A DNA stretch of 35,399 nt, from the NCBI GenBank assembly GCA_902779875.1, contig CACZCX010000014.1:1-35399 (forward strand), read 5' to 3'. This stretch comes from an uncultured Bacteroidales bacterium. Its GTDB lineage: Bacteria; Bacteroidota; Bacteroidia; Bacteroidales; Bacteroidaceae. The number at the start of each line of letters is the position of its first letter. The first letter of the stretch is position 1. The notes below the pieces were generated by a model. The model was given only the letters and a program-made list of their open reading frames with translations, did not search any database and had not been told where the DNA came from. Of this stretch, positions 7,273 to 15,150 are shown piece after piece. Position numbers and translations under genes: made by a program.

Positions 7273-8294
7273 CGCTTTATAAAGAAACTTCCCACTGCAA
7301 TTACCAGGATCAGGCCGGAGAGCAGGAACGCCCACACGTTCACGCATCTGGATGTTGCCGTGAAGGTATAATCACCCACTGTGAGGTAATCTGCACCAAA
7401 ACGATACTGTATCACGCCATCCTCGACCTGGCCTCGGCCGGCATCAATGACCTTGCCGGGCATTCTCAGGTTATATGAAACCTTCAGGCCGCCCAGACCT
7501 ACACTCTGATACCATAGGGCTTCACTATAAGAATCCGCTTCCGGTATTTCGGTCTCAGTAAAGACATCTGTATTAAAGAATCTGTCCAGGTATTTCAGGG
7601 CATTGTTTTCGCCTACGCCGCTCCAGAATTCAAGTCCTTCCTGATATGCGGAGTTCATGACCGAGTCACGCATGGAAAGGAATGTTTCACGATCCACCGG
7701 CGGGTTCCCTATCTGATCGTAATACCTGGCAATTGTATTGAAGTAGATATCCCACACTACGTCAAAGGCCCAATGTTCCGCATTGCATGATATATCGGCC
7801 AGATAGTCAAGTTCCTTACCTGTAATTCCCTTGGGGAGTTCAGGGTAACCGGTAAACCAGAAAGAGGCTTCATCCTGACTCATATAATCCGTCACAGGGA
7901 TATTGAATGAGTCTTCCCATCCCCGGAATGTCTCCGTAAATGTATAATCGGTATAAAACCATTTGAAACCCCTGTCAATAGTTGACTCTGACTTTACGGG
8001 CTTTCCGTATATCTGCAGGGCCGGGAAGCCGTTCATATCCTCCACCTTGTCAAACTTCCGGCTTATAGTTACAGCCTTTATCTTGTCTTCAGTGAAATCA
8101 CGGACAGAGTCTTTGGTTTCCAGCACGACCCATCCTTCGTCTTCAGCAAGGCAACCGTCGTTGTCTGTTCTGACCGTACGCACACACGATCCGTCGCGCA
8201 TGACCTGAGTGTCCATCCGGACATTCCATTCTTCACAGGAGGCCAATGCCAACGCTGTGAGAGCAAATAATATCCTAAAAATCGGAGTTCGCAT
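7269..8294 (-). CDS. Putative lipoprotein with C-terminal membrane segment, sigma operon product
   Basis: 341 aa, not recognised as a named family. The N-terminus is a lipoprotein signal with lipobox LASC, lipidated cysteine at C20 (LFALTALALASCEEW). The body is a soluble, beta-rich, acidic and aromatic domain with no clear motif. The C-terminus has a hydrophobic segment WAFLLSGLILVIAVGSFF followed by KR. A lipid anchor plus a C-terminal membrane helix is unusual and suggests a protein held in the inner membrane with its body in the periplasm. It is the third gene of the sigma operon and overlaps the upstream gene by 20 bp, so it is probably the exported part of that signalling unit. The stop overlaps the nikR stop by 3 nt. 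Confidence 0.75.
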   Translation of the reverse strand: MRTPIFRILFALTALALASCEEWNVRMDTQVMRDGSCVRTVRTDNDGCLAEDEGWVVLETKDSVRDFTEDKIKAVTISRKFDKVEDMNGFPALQIYGKPVKSESTIDRGFKWFYTDYTFTETFRGWEDSFNIPVTDYMSQDEASFWFTGYPELPKGITGKELDYLADISCNAEHWAFDVVWDIYFNTIARYYDQIGNPPVDRETFLSMRDSVMNSAYQEGLEFWSGVGENNALKYLDRFFNTDVFTETEIPEADSYSEALWYQSVGLGGLKVSYNLRMPGKVIDAGRGQVEDGVIQYRFGADYLTVGDYTFTATSRCVNVWAFLLSGLILVIAVGSFFIKR

Positions 8295-8655
8295 AATATT
8301 TCTCTTTAAGGACTTTACGTCTGTTCATTAATTTCATTTTCTCAATTCTCATATTATATCTCTCGGCCGGAGTACAATCTTTACACTCATCAATGACAAT
8401 CTCAAGATAGGATGTCTCAGCATTATCATCCCGGAATGTGATCTCACCTTTAAGTCGCACAAAGAGCACCATAAGCACCACTGCAGCCACCGATGAAACG
8501 GTCCTGAGCACGGATATCCACATAGGAACCACAACCGGTTTACTCGCTTCGGTCTCCTCTATGGCCGCCATGATGCTGTCGGTCAGTGCATCGGCACCGG
8601 GGACCTCAGGCATCTGCCCTTTGAGGCGTTCAAGCATATCATCAATCCTTTCCAT
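8275..8655 (-). CDS. Small single-pass membrane protein, likely anti-sigma partner
   Basis: 126 aa. A short cytoplasmic N-terminus (MERIDDMLERLKGQMPEVPG...IMAAIEETE) is followed by one membrane segment at about 45-67 (MWISVLRTVSSVAAVVLMVLFV) and a charged C-terminus containing CKDC and basic helices (MRIEKMKLMNRRKVLKEKYY). It overlaps the sigma gene upstream by 14 bp and the lipoprotein gene downstream by 20 bp, so the three are translationally coupled. By position and shape it is the counterpart of the membrane protein at 2935-3306, with a similar VP...IMA segment before the membrane helix. An anti-sigma role is inferred, not shown; no zinc-anti-sigma motif is present. Confidence 0.72.
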   Translation of the reverse strand: MERIDDMLERLKGQMPEVPGADALTDSIMAAIEETEASKPVVVPMWISVLRTVSSVAAVVLMVLFVRLKGEITFRDDNAETSYLEIVIDECKDCTPAERYNMRIEKMKLMNRRKVLKEKYYANSDF

Positions 8656-9199
8656 ATCCCATCTTTATCAAACGTTCACGAATATTCTTCTTGGCCGCAT
8701 ACAGATTGCTCTTTATCTGATCTGCATCCAGGCCTGTAATCTCAATTATCTGAGCGGTATCAAGCCCCTCAAGCTGGCTGAGCGTAAACACCAGTTTCTG
8801 TTTTCCGCTAAGTTCATCGGCCAATACCTTTATGACCGATACCCACTCGCGGCTTTCCAGCTCCCGCTCAGGATCCGTATCATCGGCAACAGTCTCAAAG
8901 ACACGCTCGTCATTATCGGTCGGGCCGATGGGCCTTACCTTACGCAGACGGTCCAGACACAGACGCGACGCTATCGTGTACACCCAGGTATTGAATGCAA
9001 AACGTTCATCATAACTGTTCAGGTTCTGCCACACCTTTATAAATGTATCCTGCACCACGTCCTTGGCCTCCTCAACATCGGCAAGCATCTTGAGTGAGAG
9101 CGAATATACCATACCCTGGCAATTCTGCACCACTATGCGGAATGCGGATCTGTCACCCGCCTTGCATCTGTTTATGAGTTCAATGTCTGTCTGTTGCAT
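8642..9199 (-). CDS. ECF-type RNA polymerase sigma factor
   Basis: 185 aa. Region 2 is at about 10-90: AFRIVVQNCQGMVYSLSLKML, then DVEEAKDVVQDTFIKVWQNL and FNTWVYTIASRLCLDRLRK. An acidic linker (DNDERVFETVADDTDPERELESRE) leads to region 4 at about 125-180 (LSGKQKLVFTLSQLEGLDTAQI...LDADQIKSNLYAAKKNIRERL). The QDTFIKVW and FNTWVYTIA motifs are diagnostic. It heads a three-gene operon whose ends all overlap. The divergent TonB-dependent receptor starts 152 bp away, so control of that receptor by this sigma factor is possible but unproven. Confidence 0.94.
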   Translation of the reverse strand: MQQTDIELINRCKAGDRSAFRIVVQNCQGMVYSLSLKMLADVEEAKDVVQDTFIKVWQNLNSYDERFAFNTWVYTIASRLCLDRLRKVRPIGPTDNDERVFETVADDTDPERELESREWVSVIKVLADELSGKQKLVFTLSQLEGLDTAQIIEITGLDADQIKSNLYAAKKNIRERLIKMGYGKD

Positions 9200-9233
9200 C
9201 TCACTTTATTATACGAACCCGGAGTTCAAAAGT

Positions 9234-9241
9234 CAAAAATA
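9234..9241 (-). promoter_or_regulatory. -7 box of the second sigma operon
   Basis: Minus-strand TATTTTTG, 34 nt upstream of the sigma ATG. A partial -33 box (TTCG at 9261-9264) has 19-nt spacing. It faces the TonB-receptor promoter in the 152-bp divergent region 9200-9351, where I see nothing else. Confidence 0.5.
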
Positions 9242-9293
9242 GTTCATTGGGGCCACAACCCGAACTATATATTATAAAAAAGGCGTGTTACGA

Positions 9294-9325
9294 TTTCCGC
9301 AATTCGTGTCACTTTGCTATATTTG
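9294..9325 (+). promoter_or_regulatory. Promoter of the TonB-dependent receptor
   Basis: TTTC at 9294-9297 (3 of 4 to TTTG), 20 nt, then TATATTTG at 9318-9325. The ATG at 9352 is 26 nt further on. Confidence 0.6.
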
Positions 9326-9351
9326 CCGCTGCAACTAACCAACCCTGTTCA

Positions 9352-11244
9352 ATGAAACAAATTGCTTTAATTCTTGCAGCTGCCGCCGTTTCCTTAGGCA
9401 CAGCCCGGGCAGAAATCTCAGACACACTTATTCAGGAAGTCGTAATAACCGGTACACGTGCCGCTACCGATGTCCGCCATCTGTCACAGACGGTGAATGT
9501 TATTGACCGCAGCGCCATTGAGGAGACCAACCGCGCGTCACTCCTGCCACTCCTGGCAGAGCAAGTCCCGGGACTCTTCATAACACAGCGCGGATACGCC
9601 GGCTACGGAGTATCTGACGGTGCTGCAGGTATCATATCCATGCGCGGCATGACCGGATCAGGAACTGCCGTCCGGACACTTGTCCTCATTGACGGTCATC
9701 CGAACTATGCCGGAATATTCGGGCATCCCATAGCCGACTCATACCAGTCACTTATGACGGAGAGAGTCGAGGTACTTCGCGGACCGGCATCAATGCTTTA
9801 TGGTTCATATGCCATGTCAGGTGTAATCAACATAGTAACCAAAAAACCTCAGGACGGCACCCATGCCAACATACATGCCGGTTACGGATCATTCAACACT
9901 GCAGAGACCGAATTCTCAGTCAACACTCAGCAGGGAAAGCTCAGTGCAGTCGCATCAGGTTCATATAACCGCACCGACGGTCACCGTGACAACCTTGATT
10001 TTGAGCAGTATGCGGGTTATACCAAACTGGGATATGAGATTTCAAAGAACTGGAACACGTCGGCCAACGTTGACGTGACACGTTTCAAGGCCTCATATCC
10101 GGGTCCCGAGTCCGCTCCCCTTACTGACGCCGACCAGGATATCACACGAGGAACGACAGCTCTGTTCATTGAAAACAAATACGCCAGGACATCAGGTGCA
10201 GCCAGTGTCTACTACAGTTGGGGTGACCACTGGATCAATGACGGATACAAGCAAGGAGAGAATCCCAAGCAGTTCCGTTTTACATCATATGATGATATGC
10301 TGGGTGCATCGGCCTGGCAGAGCGTAAGCCTGTTTGACGGCAACCGCATTACACTTGGAGTGGATTATTACAGATACGGAGGTAAGGTCACATATGACTC
10401 TATAGGAAACCGCAGAGACAGTCTATTCATTGACAAGCGCGAGCATGAACTGGCCGGATACGTTGAAGTTCGTCAGGAGATCGGATCATGGCTCACCTTG
10501 AATGCCGGTCTGCGTGCTGACCATCATTTCTCAATCGGCACGGAACTTGTACCACAGGCCGGTATCTCATTCCACTTACCCGCGAACGCCGAAATCAAAC
10601 TATCGGCAGCCAAGGGATTCCGTTATCCCACGTTTAAGGACAACTTCCTGTTCCAGCCCCAGAACCCCGATCTGGACCCGGAATCACTATGGAATTACGA
10701 ACTGTCATTCTCACAGACCCTGCTCTCCGGAAGGTTATATTACGGAATCAATCTGTTCCACATGGATGTGGAGAACACCATACAGGCCATAATCCAGCCT
10801 GGAATAGGTCCAAAGAACCAGAACACAGGAGAACTTAAGAACTCAGGTGTTGAGGTTGAGGCCTCATACCTTATATCAAAGGCTTTTTCTGTAAACGGAA
10901 ACTACAGCTATCTTAAGATGGAAACACCCGTAGTAGGAGCACCTAAGCATAAAGCTTATCTGGGTGGTTCATTCAGCAGCAACGGATGGCACGTCAGCAC
11001 AGGACTGCAATACGTCAATACGCTTTACTCCACGCCAAAGACGCTAAAACCCGCTACTGTTCTGGCTAATACCGGAATAAAGGAGGACTTCCTGCTCTGG
11101 AACGCCCGAGTATCATACCAGCTGACTGATATGATTCAGCTCTGGGTAAACGGCGATAACCTGCTTAACACCGAATATCAGATAAATGACGGATACCCAA
11201 TGCCCGGCATTGCATTCATGACCGGTTTCAATCTGAAACTCTGA
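9352..11244 (+). CDS. TonB-dependent outer-membrane receptor
   Basis: 630 aa. The signal peptide is residues 1-20 (MKQIALILAAAAVSLGTARA). A plug domain follows at about 28-150, with EVVITGTRA near the N-terminus and the plug hallmarks GIISMRGMTG, VLIDGHP, ERVEVLRGPASMLYGSYAMSGVINIVTKKP. The remaining 480 residues are beta-barrel, ending NTEYQINDGYPMPGIAFMTG. It lacks the N-terminal carboxypeptidase-like domain of SusC proteins, so it resembles BtuB/siderophore/heme receptors that import metal complexes. The substrate cannot be named, and there is no neighbouring SusD or periplasmic binding protein. The ATG at 9352 is chosen over an in-frame upstream start at 9247, which lies ahead of the predicted promoter and has no signal sequence. 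An intrinsic terminator follows. Confidence 0.93.
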   Translation: MKQIALILAAAAVSLGTARAEISDTLIQEVVITGTRAATDVRHLSQTVNVIDRSAIEETNRASLLPLLAEQVPGLFITQRGYAGYGVSDGAAGIISMRGMTGSGTAVRTLVLIDGHPNYAGIFGHPIADSYQSLMTERVEVLRGPASMLYGSYAMSGVINIVTKKPQDGTHANIHAGYGSFNTAETEFSVNTQQGKLSAVASGSYNRTDGHRDNLDFEQYAGYTKLGYEISKNWNTSANVDVTRFKASYPGPESAPLTDADQDITRGTTALFIENKYARTSGAASVYYSWGDHWINDGYKQGENPKQFRFTSYDDMLGASAWQSVSLFDGNRITLGVDYYRYGGKVTYDSIGNRRDSLFIDKREHELAGYVEVRQEIGSWLTLNAGLRADHHFSIGTELVPQAGISFHLPANAEIKLSAAKGFRYPTFKDNFLFQPQNPDLDPESLWNYELSFSQTLLSGRLYYGINLFHMDVENTIQAIIQPGIGPKNQNTGELKNSGVEVEASYLISKAFSVNGNYSYLKMETPVVGAPKHKAYLGGSFSSNGWHVSTGLQYVNTLYSTPKTLKPATVLANTGIKEDFLLWNARVSYQLTDMIQLWVNGDNLLNTEYQINDGYPMPGIAFMTGFNLKL

Positions 11245-11271
11245 TTCATCTCCGTATTTGCGTTTTTTCCG

Positions 11272-11304
11272 GCGCCTCTTCATCATGAAGGGGCGCTTTT
11301 TTTT
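11272..11304 (+). terminator. Intrinsic terminator after the TonB-dependent receptor
   Basis: Stem GCGCCTCTTCAT with ATGAAGGGGCGC (12 complementary positions, one G-T pair; the innermost would open to form the loop) followed by eight T. It separates the receptor from the tolC promoter region. Confidence 0.88.
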
Positions 11305-11311
11305 ATGCGGC

Positions 11312-11334
11312 AGTGTCAAATATTTGGACGTTTT
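11312..11334 (+). promoter_or_regulatory. Shared 23-bp regulatory motif, copy 1 (tolC-hlyD promoter)
   Basis: Reads AGTGT, ten variable bases (CAAATATTTG, a perfect palindrome), then GACGTTTT (the last variable base is shifted by one G). It matches 18 of 23 positions of the copy at 28692-28714. It ends 31 nt before the -33 box and 56 nt before the -7 box of the tolC promoter, the same distance to the -7 box as in the two other copies. Probably an activator site; the likely binder is the response regulator at 15137-15721. Confidence 0.8.
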
Positions 11335-11365
11335 AAGGCGCCAAAACACGATTCCGGATATATTG

Positions 11366-11398
11366 TTTGCAGTGACCGGCGGTATGGCGGTACTTTTG
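11366..11398 (+). promoter_or_regulatory. Promoter of tolC-hlyD
   Basis: A full Bacteroidetes promoter: TTTG at 11366-11369, 21 nt, TACTTTTG at 11391-11398. The tolC-family ATG is at 11420. Confidence 0.82.
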
Positions 11399-11419
11399 GA
11401 CCATCAACAAAAAGCCGAT

Positions 11420-12901
11420 ATGAAGAAGTGTCTGAAAATACCAATCTTCCTTGTATTGCTGGTCGTATCCACCGCCGGTTATGCCGGTGGTGGTGATACG
11501 ATTCACCTTACCATGTCCGATGTCATACGCCTGGCCCAGGAGTCATCACCCCAGGCCGTACAGGCGCGTAACACATTCGAGTCAGCATGGCTGAGTTACC
11601 GCAGCTTCAAAGCCGAGATGCTGCCTACTCTCTCACTCTCTTCTTCACCGTCGCTCAACCGTAGTACCAACTACGTAACCCTGCCGGACGGCTCAGAGCA
11701 CTATGCCCGTACCAACAGCATGCGCAACAACCTCTCGCTTGACCTTACACAGAACGTATGGTTCACAGGCGGAACCATCTCGCTGTCGGGCAGTCTGAGC
11801 CGTCTGGACCAGCTGGGTTCCAACCCGTCACACACCTACTTTGCCCAGCCGCTGCAACTCAGCTTCTCGCAGAGCCTTAACGGATACAACTCATACAGAT
11901 GGAGCCGTAAGACCGAGCCCATTGAGTATAGGATGGCCCGCAAACAGTATGCCGAGACCATGGAACTGGTGGCATCGCAGGCTGCATCGGTTTTCTTTGG
12001 TCTGGTATCGGCACAGACGGACCTGGAGATTGCCCGGCTCAACTATGCAGCCGTCGACACCCTCTACACCTATGGACTGGGCCGATACAACATCGGCACC
12101 ATAACGGAGAACGAACTGCTCCAGCTGGAGCTCAACCGACTGAACGGCGAGACCAGCATCATAAACTCACAGATGTCATATGATGATGCACAGGACCAGC
12201 TCCGCAACTTCCTGAACCTCTCATCCGACACCCGTATCGAGGTTATAACCGATGACAGCATACCTCATTTCAGCGTACCTCTGGAACAGGCCATGGAACT
12301 GGCCAGGAAGAACAGCCCCGATATAGAGAGCATGGAACTCAGCAGGCTCAACAGCGAGAGCAATCTGGCATATTACAAGTCACAGGCCGGATTCAAGGCA
12401 TCGGTCTATCTCAGCCTGGGACTGGCACAGACGGCCGACGAGCTGCCGGAGAGTTTCCGTAACCTCAATGACGAGCAGTCCGTCAGGGTGACGGTGAGCA
12501 TACCTATCCTGGATTGGGGACGTGCCAAAGGACGTGTAAGGATTGCACAGAACAACCTTCAGCTCACACAGCTGCGTATTGAACAGAACGAGGTGAACTT
12601 TGAGAAGACGGTGACACGTACCGTCGCCCAGTTCAACCTCCAGGAGAGACAGGTCGACATTGCACGCCGTGCCATGCAGACTGCCCAGCACCGTTATGAG
12701 GTGGCACGTCACCTCTATATGAACGGTAACTCCACCATACTTGACCTGAACACCGCCATAACATCCAAGGACTCCGCTTACAGAGGGTATGTATCGGCCC
12801 TGAGCCGTTACTGGCAGCTTTATTATACCATACGCAGCCTTACCGCGTATGACTTTATGAATAACGAACTCATAGAACAACAGATAGAATATGGATATTA
12901 A
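11420..12901 (+). CDS. TolC-family outer-membrane efflux protein
   Basis: 493 aa. The signal peptide is at about 1-22 (MKKCLKIPIFLVLLVVSTAGYA). The mature protein has two OEP repeats (about 30-230 and 255-480), each with long amphipathic helices and a beta hairpin: MSDVIRLAQESSPQAVQARNTFE starts the first and LEQAMELARKNSPDIESMELS the second, the familiar pseudo-duplicated TolC pattern. TolC trimers form the outer-membrane channel for tripartite exporters. Start ATG 11420 is used because the longer frame from 11258 runs through the regulatory motif and promoter and has no signal peptide. The gene overlaps the downstream adaptor gene by 11 bp. Context links it to the ABC permeases at 15.8-28.6 kb rather than to an RND pump, since none is present. 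Confidence 0.92.
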   Translation: MKKCLKIPIFLVLLVVSTAGYAGGGDTIHLTMSDVIRLAQESSPQAVQARNTFESAWLSYRSFKAEMLPTLSLSSSPSLNRSTNYVTLPDGSEHYARTNSMRNNLSLDLTQNVWFTGGTISLSGSLSRLDQLGSNPSHTYFAQPLQLSFSQSLNGYNSYRWSRKTEPIEYRMARKQYAETMELVASQAASVFFGLVSAQTDLEIARLNYAAVDTLYTYGLGRYNIGTITENELLQLELNRLNGETSIINSQMSYDDAQDQLRNFLNLSSDTRIEVITDDSIPHFSVPLEQAMELARKNSPDIESMELSRLNSESNLAYYKSQAGFKASVYLSLGLAQTADELPESFRNLNDEQSVRVTVSIPILDWGRAKGRVRIAQNNLQLTQLRIEQNEVNFEKTVTRTVAQFNLQERQVDIARRAMQTAQHRYEVARHLYMNGNSTILDLNTAITSKDSAYRGYVSALSRYWQLYYTIRSLTAYDFMNNELIEQQIEYGY

Positions 12902-14141
12902 GTTACCGCCCAAGAAATGGTATGTCAGATACCGTCTTCATATACTTGCCGGCATAATGGCCGTCGGACTTATAGCACTGCTCATCAAGGTATCGATAGG
13001 GCCCAGGGTCATAAGGATAAACGCAGACAGCGTGCAGATCGCGCAGGTGGTGGCCGGAGAGTTCTCGGAGTATGTGAACGCCGAGGGCACGCTGCAGCCC
13101 ATACAGACCGTCAAGGTCTATACACGCGAAGGAGGATTCGTGGAGAGCATGCCCTTGCAGGACGGTGCCCTGGTACGTAAAGGCGATACCATCATGATAC
13201 TCAGCGATCCGGAGCTGCTGCGTACCATCGAGACGGCCCGTGAGAACTGGCGCAAGCAGAACCGCAACTTCCGCACGAGCATGATTGAGATGGAACAGCG
13301 CCGTATCACCCTGGCTCAGAACATTCTCCAGACCAAATACGAGCTTAAGCGTCTTGAAAAAGAGCATAGCCTGGCCCTGGAAGAATACAGGATGGGTATC
13401 AGAAGCCGTGCTCAGCTTGAGGTGGCCGATGAGGAGTACAACTACAAGATGGAGACAGTGAGGCTTCAGCTGGAGAGCCGCCGTCAGGACTCCATTCTCA
13501 ACACCATCCGCATGGAGTCACTTGAGGATGAGCTTGAGGAGTCCCGCCGTCAGCTCGTAAACACCGAAGCCCGTCTGAGCGACCTTATAGTCACTGCCCC
13601 TGCCGACGGACAGCTCAGCGGACTCTCCCTGGAGCCCAGCCAGCACATCACGGCGGGCACATCGATCGCCGACATCAAACGCATGGACCAGTTCCGCATG
13701 CGTCTGAGCATCAACGAGTTCTACATAGACAAGATAACCGTAGGCCAGCCGGCCACCATCACATATGAGAAGAAGAACTTCCCCATGAAGATATCGGGCG
13801 TGGTACCTGAGATCAAAGGGGGCTCGTTCGATGTGTTCCTGGTATTCACCGACTCCATGCCCGACAACGCCCGCATAGGCAAGAGCTATCAGGCACGTAT
13901 AGAGTTGGGAGGACAGGCACAGTCAACGATTGTACAGAAGGGTAACTTCTATAATTATACTCACGGCAGTTGGGTGTTCAAGGTCAACGAGTCACACACC
14001 CATGCGGTACGTGTTCCTGTGAGCATAGGACGCCAGAACCCGCGACATTTCGAGATAATTGAAGGACTCGCTCCCGGTGATGAGATAATTATAACCGGGT
14101 ACGAACGGATTTCCGATGCCGATGAGGTGGTTCTTAACTGA
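12891..14141 (+). CDS. HlyD/MacA-family periplasmic adaptor (membrane fusion protein)
   Basis: 416 aa. An N-terminal membrane anchor is at about 15-33 (LHILAGIMAVGLIALLIKVS), then a first half lipoyl/beta-barrel segment (GTLQPIQTVKVYTREGGFVESM...LVRKGDTIMILSDPE, about 60-108). A long coiled-coil hairpin runs from about 109 to 232 and is rich in Glu/Arg/Leu. The second lipoyl half is VTAPADGQLSGLSLEPSQHITAGTSIADI, followed by beta-barrel and membrane-proximal domains ending in PGDEIIITGYE. It links an inner-membrane transporter to TolC. It overlaps tolC by 11 bp (translational coupling), and its stop overlaps the convergent histidine-kinase stop by 8 bp. Its partner is probably the MacB-like permease set next door. 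Confidence 0.92.
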   Translation: MDIKLPPKKWYVRYRLHILAGIMAVGLIALLIKVSIGPRVIRINADSVQIAQVVAGEFSEYVNAEGTLQPIQTVKVYTREGGFVESMPLQDGALVRKGDTIMILSDPELLRTIETARENWRKQNRNFRTSMIEMEQRRITLAQNILQTKYELKRLEKEHSLALEEYRMGIRSRAQLEVADEEYNYKMETVRLQLESRRQDSILNTIRMESLEDELEESRRQLVNTEARLSDLIVTAPADGQLSGLSLEPSQHITAGTSIADIKRMDQFRMRLSINEFYIDKITVGQPATITYEKKNFPMKISGVVPEIKGGSFDVFLVFTDSMPDNARIGKSYQARIELGGQAQSTIVQKGNFYNYTHGSWVFKVNESHTHAVRVPVSIGRQNPRHFEIIEGLAPGDEIIITGYERISDADEVVLN

Positions 14142-15150
14142 ACTGAAGCGTGAAAGTGGTGTAAGGATAATGTGACGAGCAGGTCAGGGTCCCTTCATGG
14201 AGCTGCATTATCTGCCTTGAGAGCGCCAGTCCTATACCACTTCCGCTACCCTTCTTCTTGGTCGAATAGAACGGCATGAATATATCCTCTATACGACTCT
14301 CCGGAATCTCCGGTCCGTTGTTTGTCACAGTGATGCAGGGTTTGCCTCCGGGGGCCGATGCCAACACCGTTATCTGGCCGTCCGGCACCTCATCGGTCGC
14401 CTGGATGGCATTACGGATTATGTTGATCAGGGCAAGCGGCAGCAGGCTTGCATCGGCGTGTATCACCACATCGCCCGCAGTCTCAAAATGGACACGGTCC
14501 GCGCCCGGCTCGGCGCTCAGGAGCGTTCCCAGCTGGCTGAATATGCGCGATGCGGGGATATCGGTCATGGAGGGCTGTGCCAGCACCGTGAGCTGACGGT
14601 AAGACTCCAGGAACGAGCATACGTTATGGGCCTGGGCGTTTATGATCCCTATGGCCTCACGGCGGTCCTCCTCAGTCTGGGCCTCGGGGTTCTCAATCAT
14701 GAAATCGGTCAGGGATACTATGGGAGTGACCGTGTTGCGCAACTCATGCGTCATGACACGCAGTATGCGGTCATAGTAGTTCTTGCGGGTCTCCAGTTCG
14801 TTCTGGTCCTTGCGGTACGAGAGCAGTATGCGGTTCATATCGGCCGATGCCTCACGCAGGAGTATGTCATCGGTCTCAGGGATATGCAGCATCAGGTCGT
14901 TGTTCTTTATGGCACGGGCCATCATCTCGGTCTGCGATATGGGATAACGCAGCAGCCTTATAAGACGGAAAACGGCGGTCAGGGTCAGAACACCCAGCAG
15001 CACGGCCAACGGGACGCCCGCCGTCCCCAGCCATGGCAGTGAGGGGTTACGGCTCTCCATGACAAGCCAGACAGCGGCAGAGGGAAGCAGAATCAGCATA
15101 ACCACTGCCACCGCCACGCGTGCGGTGTAATGATGGCTATACGATGCCAT
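14134..15150 (-). CDS. Sensor histidine kinase (two-component system)
   Basis: 338 aa. Two membrane helices at about 10-31 and 43-64 enclose only a short periplasmic loop (about 12 residues), so there is no large extracellular sensor and the signal is likely sensed in the membrane or cytoplasm. A HAMP-like linker follows. The H-box is RVMTHELRNTVTPIVSL with phospho-acceptor H135. The ATP-binding lobe has NIIRNAIQA (N247), NNGPEIP, FYSTKKKGSGSGIGLALSRQ. The layout resembles NtrY-type kinases. The start overlaps the response-regulator gene by 14 bp, so they are coupled. Its 3' end overlaps hlyD on the other strand by 8 bp. Confidence 0.94.
   Translation of the reverse strand: MASYSHHYTARVAVAVVMLILLPSAAVWLVMESRNPSLPWLGTAGVPLAVLLGVLTLTAVFRLIRLLRYPISQTEMMARAIKNNDLMLHIPETDDILLREASADMNRILLSYRKDQNELETRKNYYDRILRVMTHELRNTVTPIVSLTDFMIENPEAQTEEDRREAIGIINAQAHNVCSFLESYRQLTVLAQPSMTDIPASRIFSQLGTLLSAEPGADRVHFETAGDVVIHADASLLPLALINIIRNAIQATDEVPDGQITVLASAPGGKPCITVTNNGPEIPESRIEDIFMPFYSTKKKGSGSGIGLALSRQIMQLHEGTLTCSSHYPYTTFTLQFS

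Noticed and set aside
9247-9351. Upstream start of the TonB-dependent receptor
   Set aside because: The stretch lies before or across the predicted promoter and would bury the clear signal peptide that begins at 9352.
11258-11419. Upstream start of the TolC-family protein
   Set aside because: It covers the terminator, 23-bp motif and promoter; a proper signal peptide begins at 11420.
14458-15042. 194-aa open frame antisense to the histidine kinase
   Set aside because: The kinase H, N and G boxes are on the other strand; this frame is a shadow.
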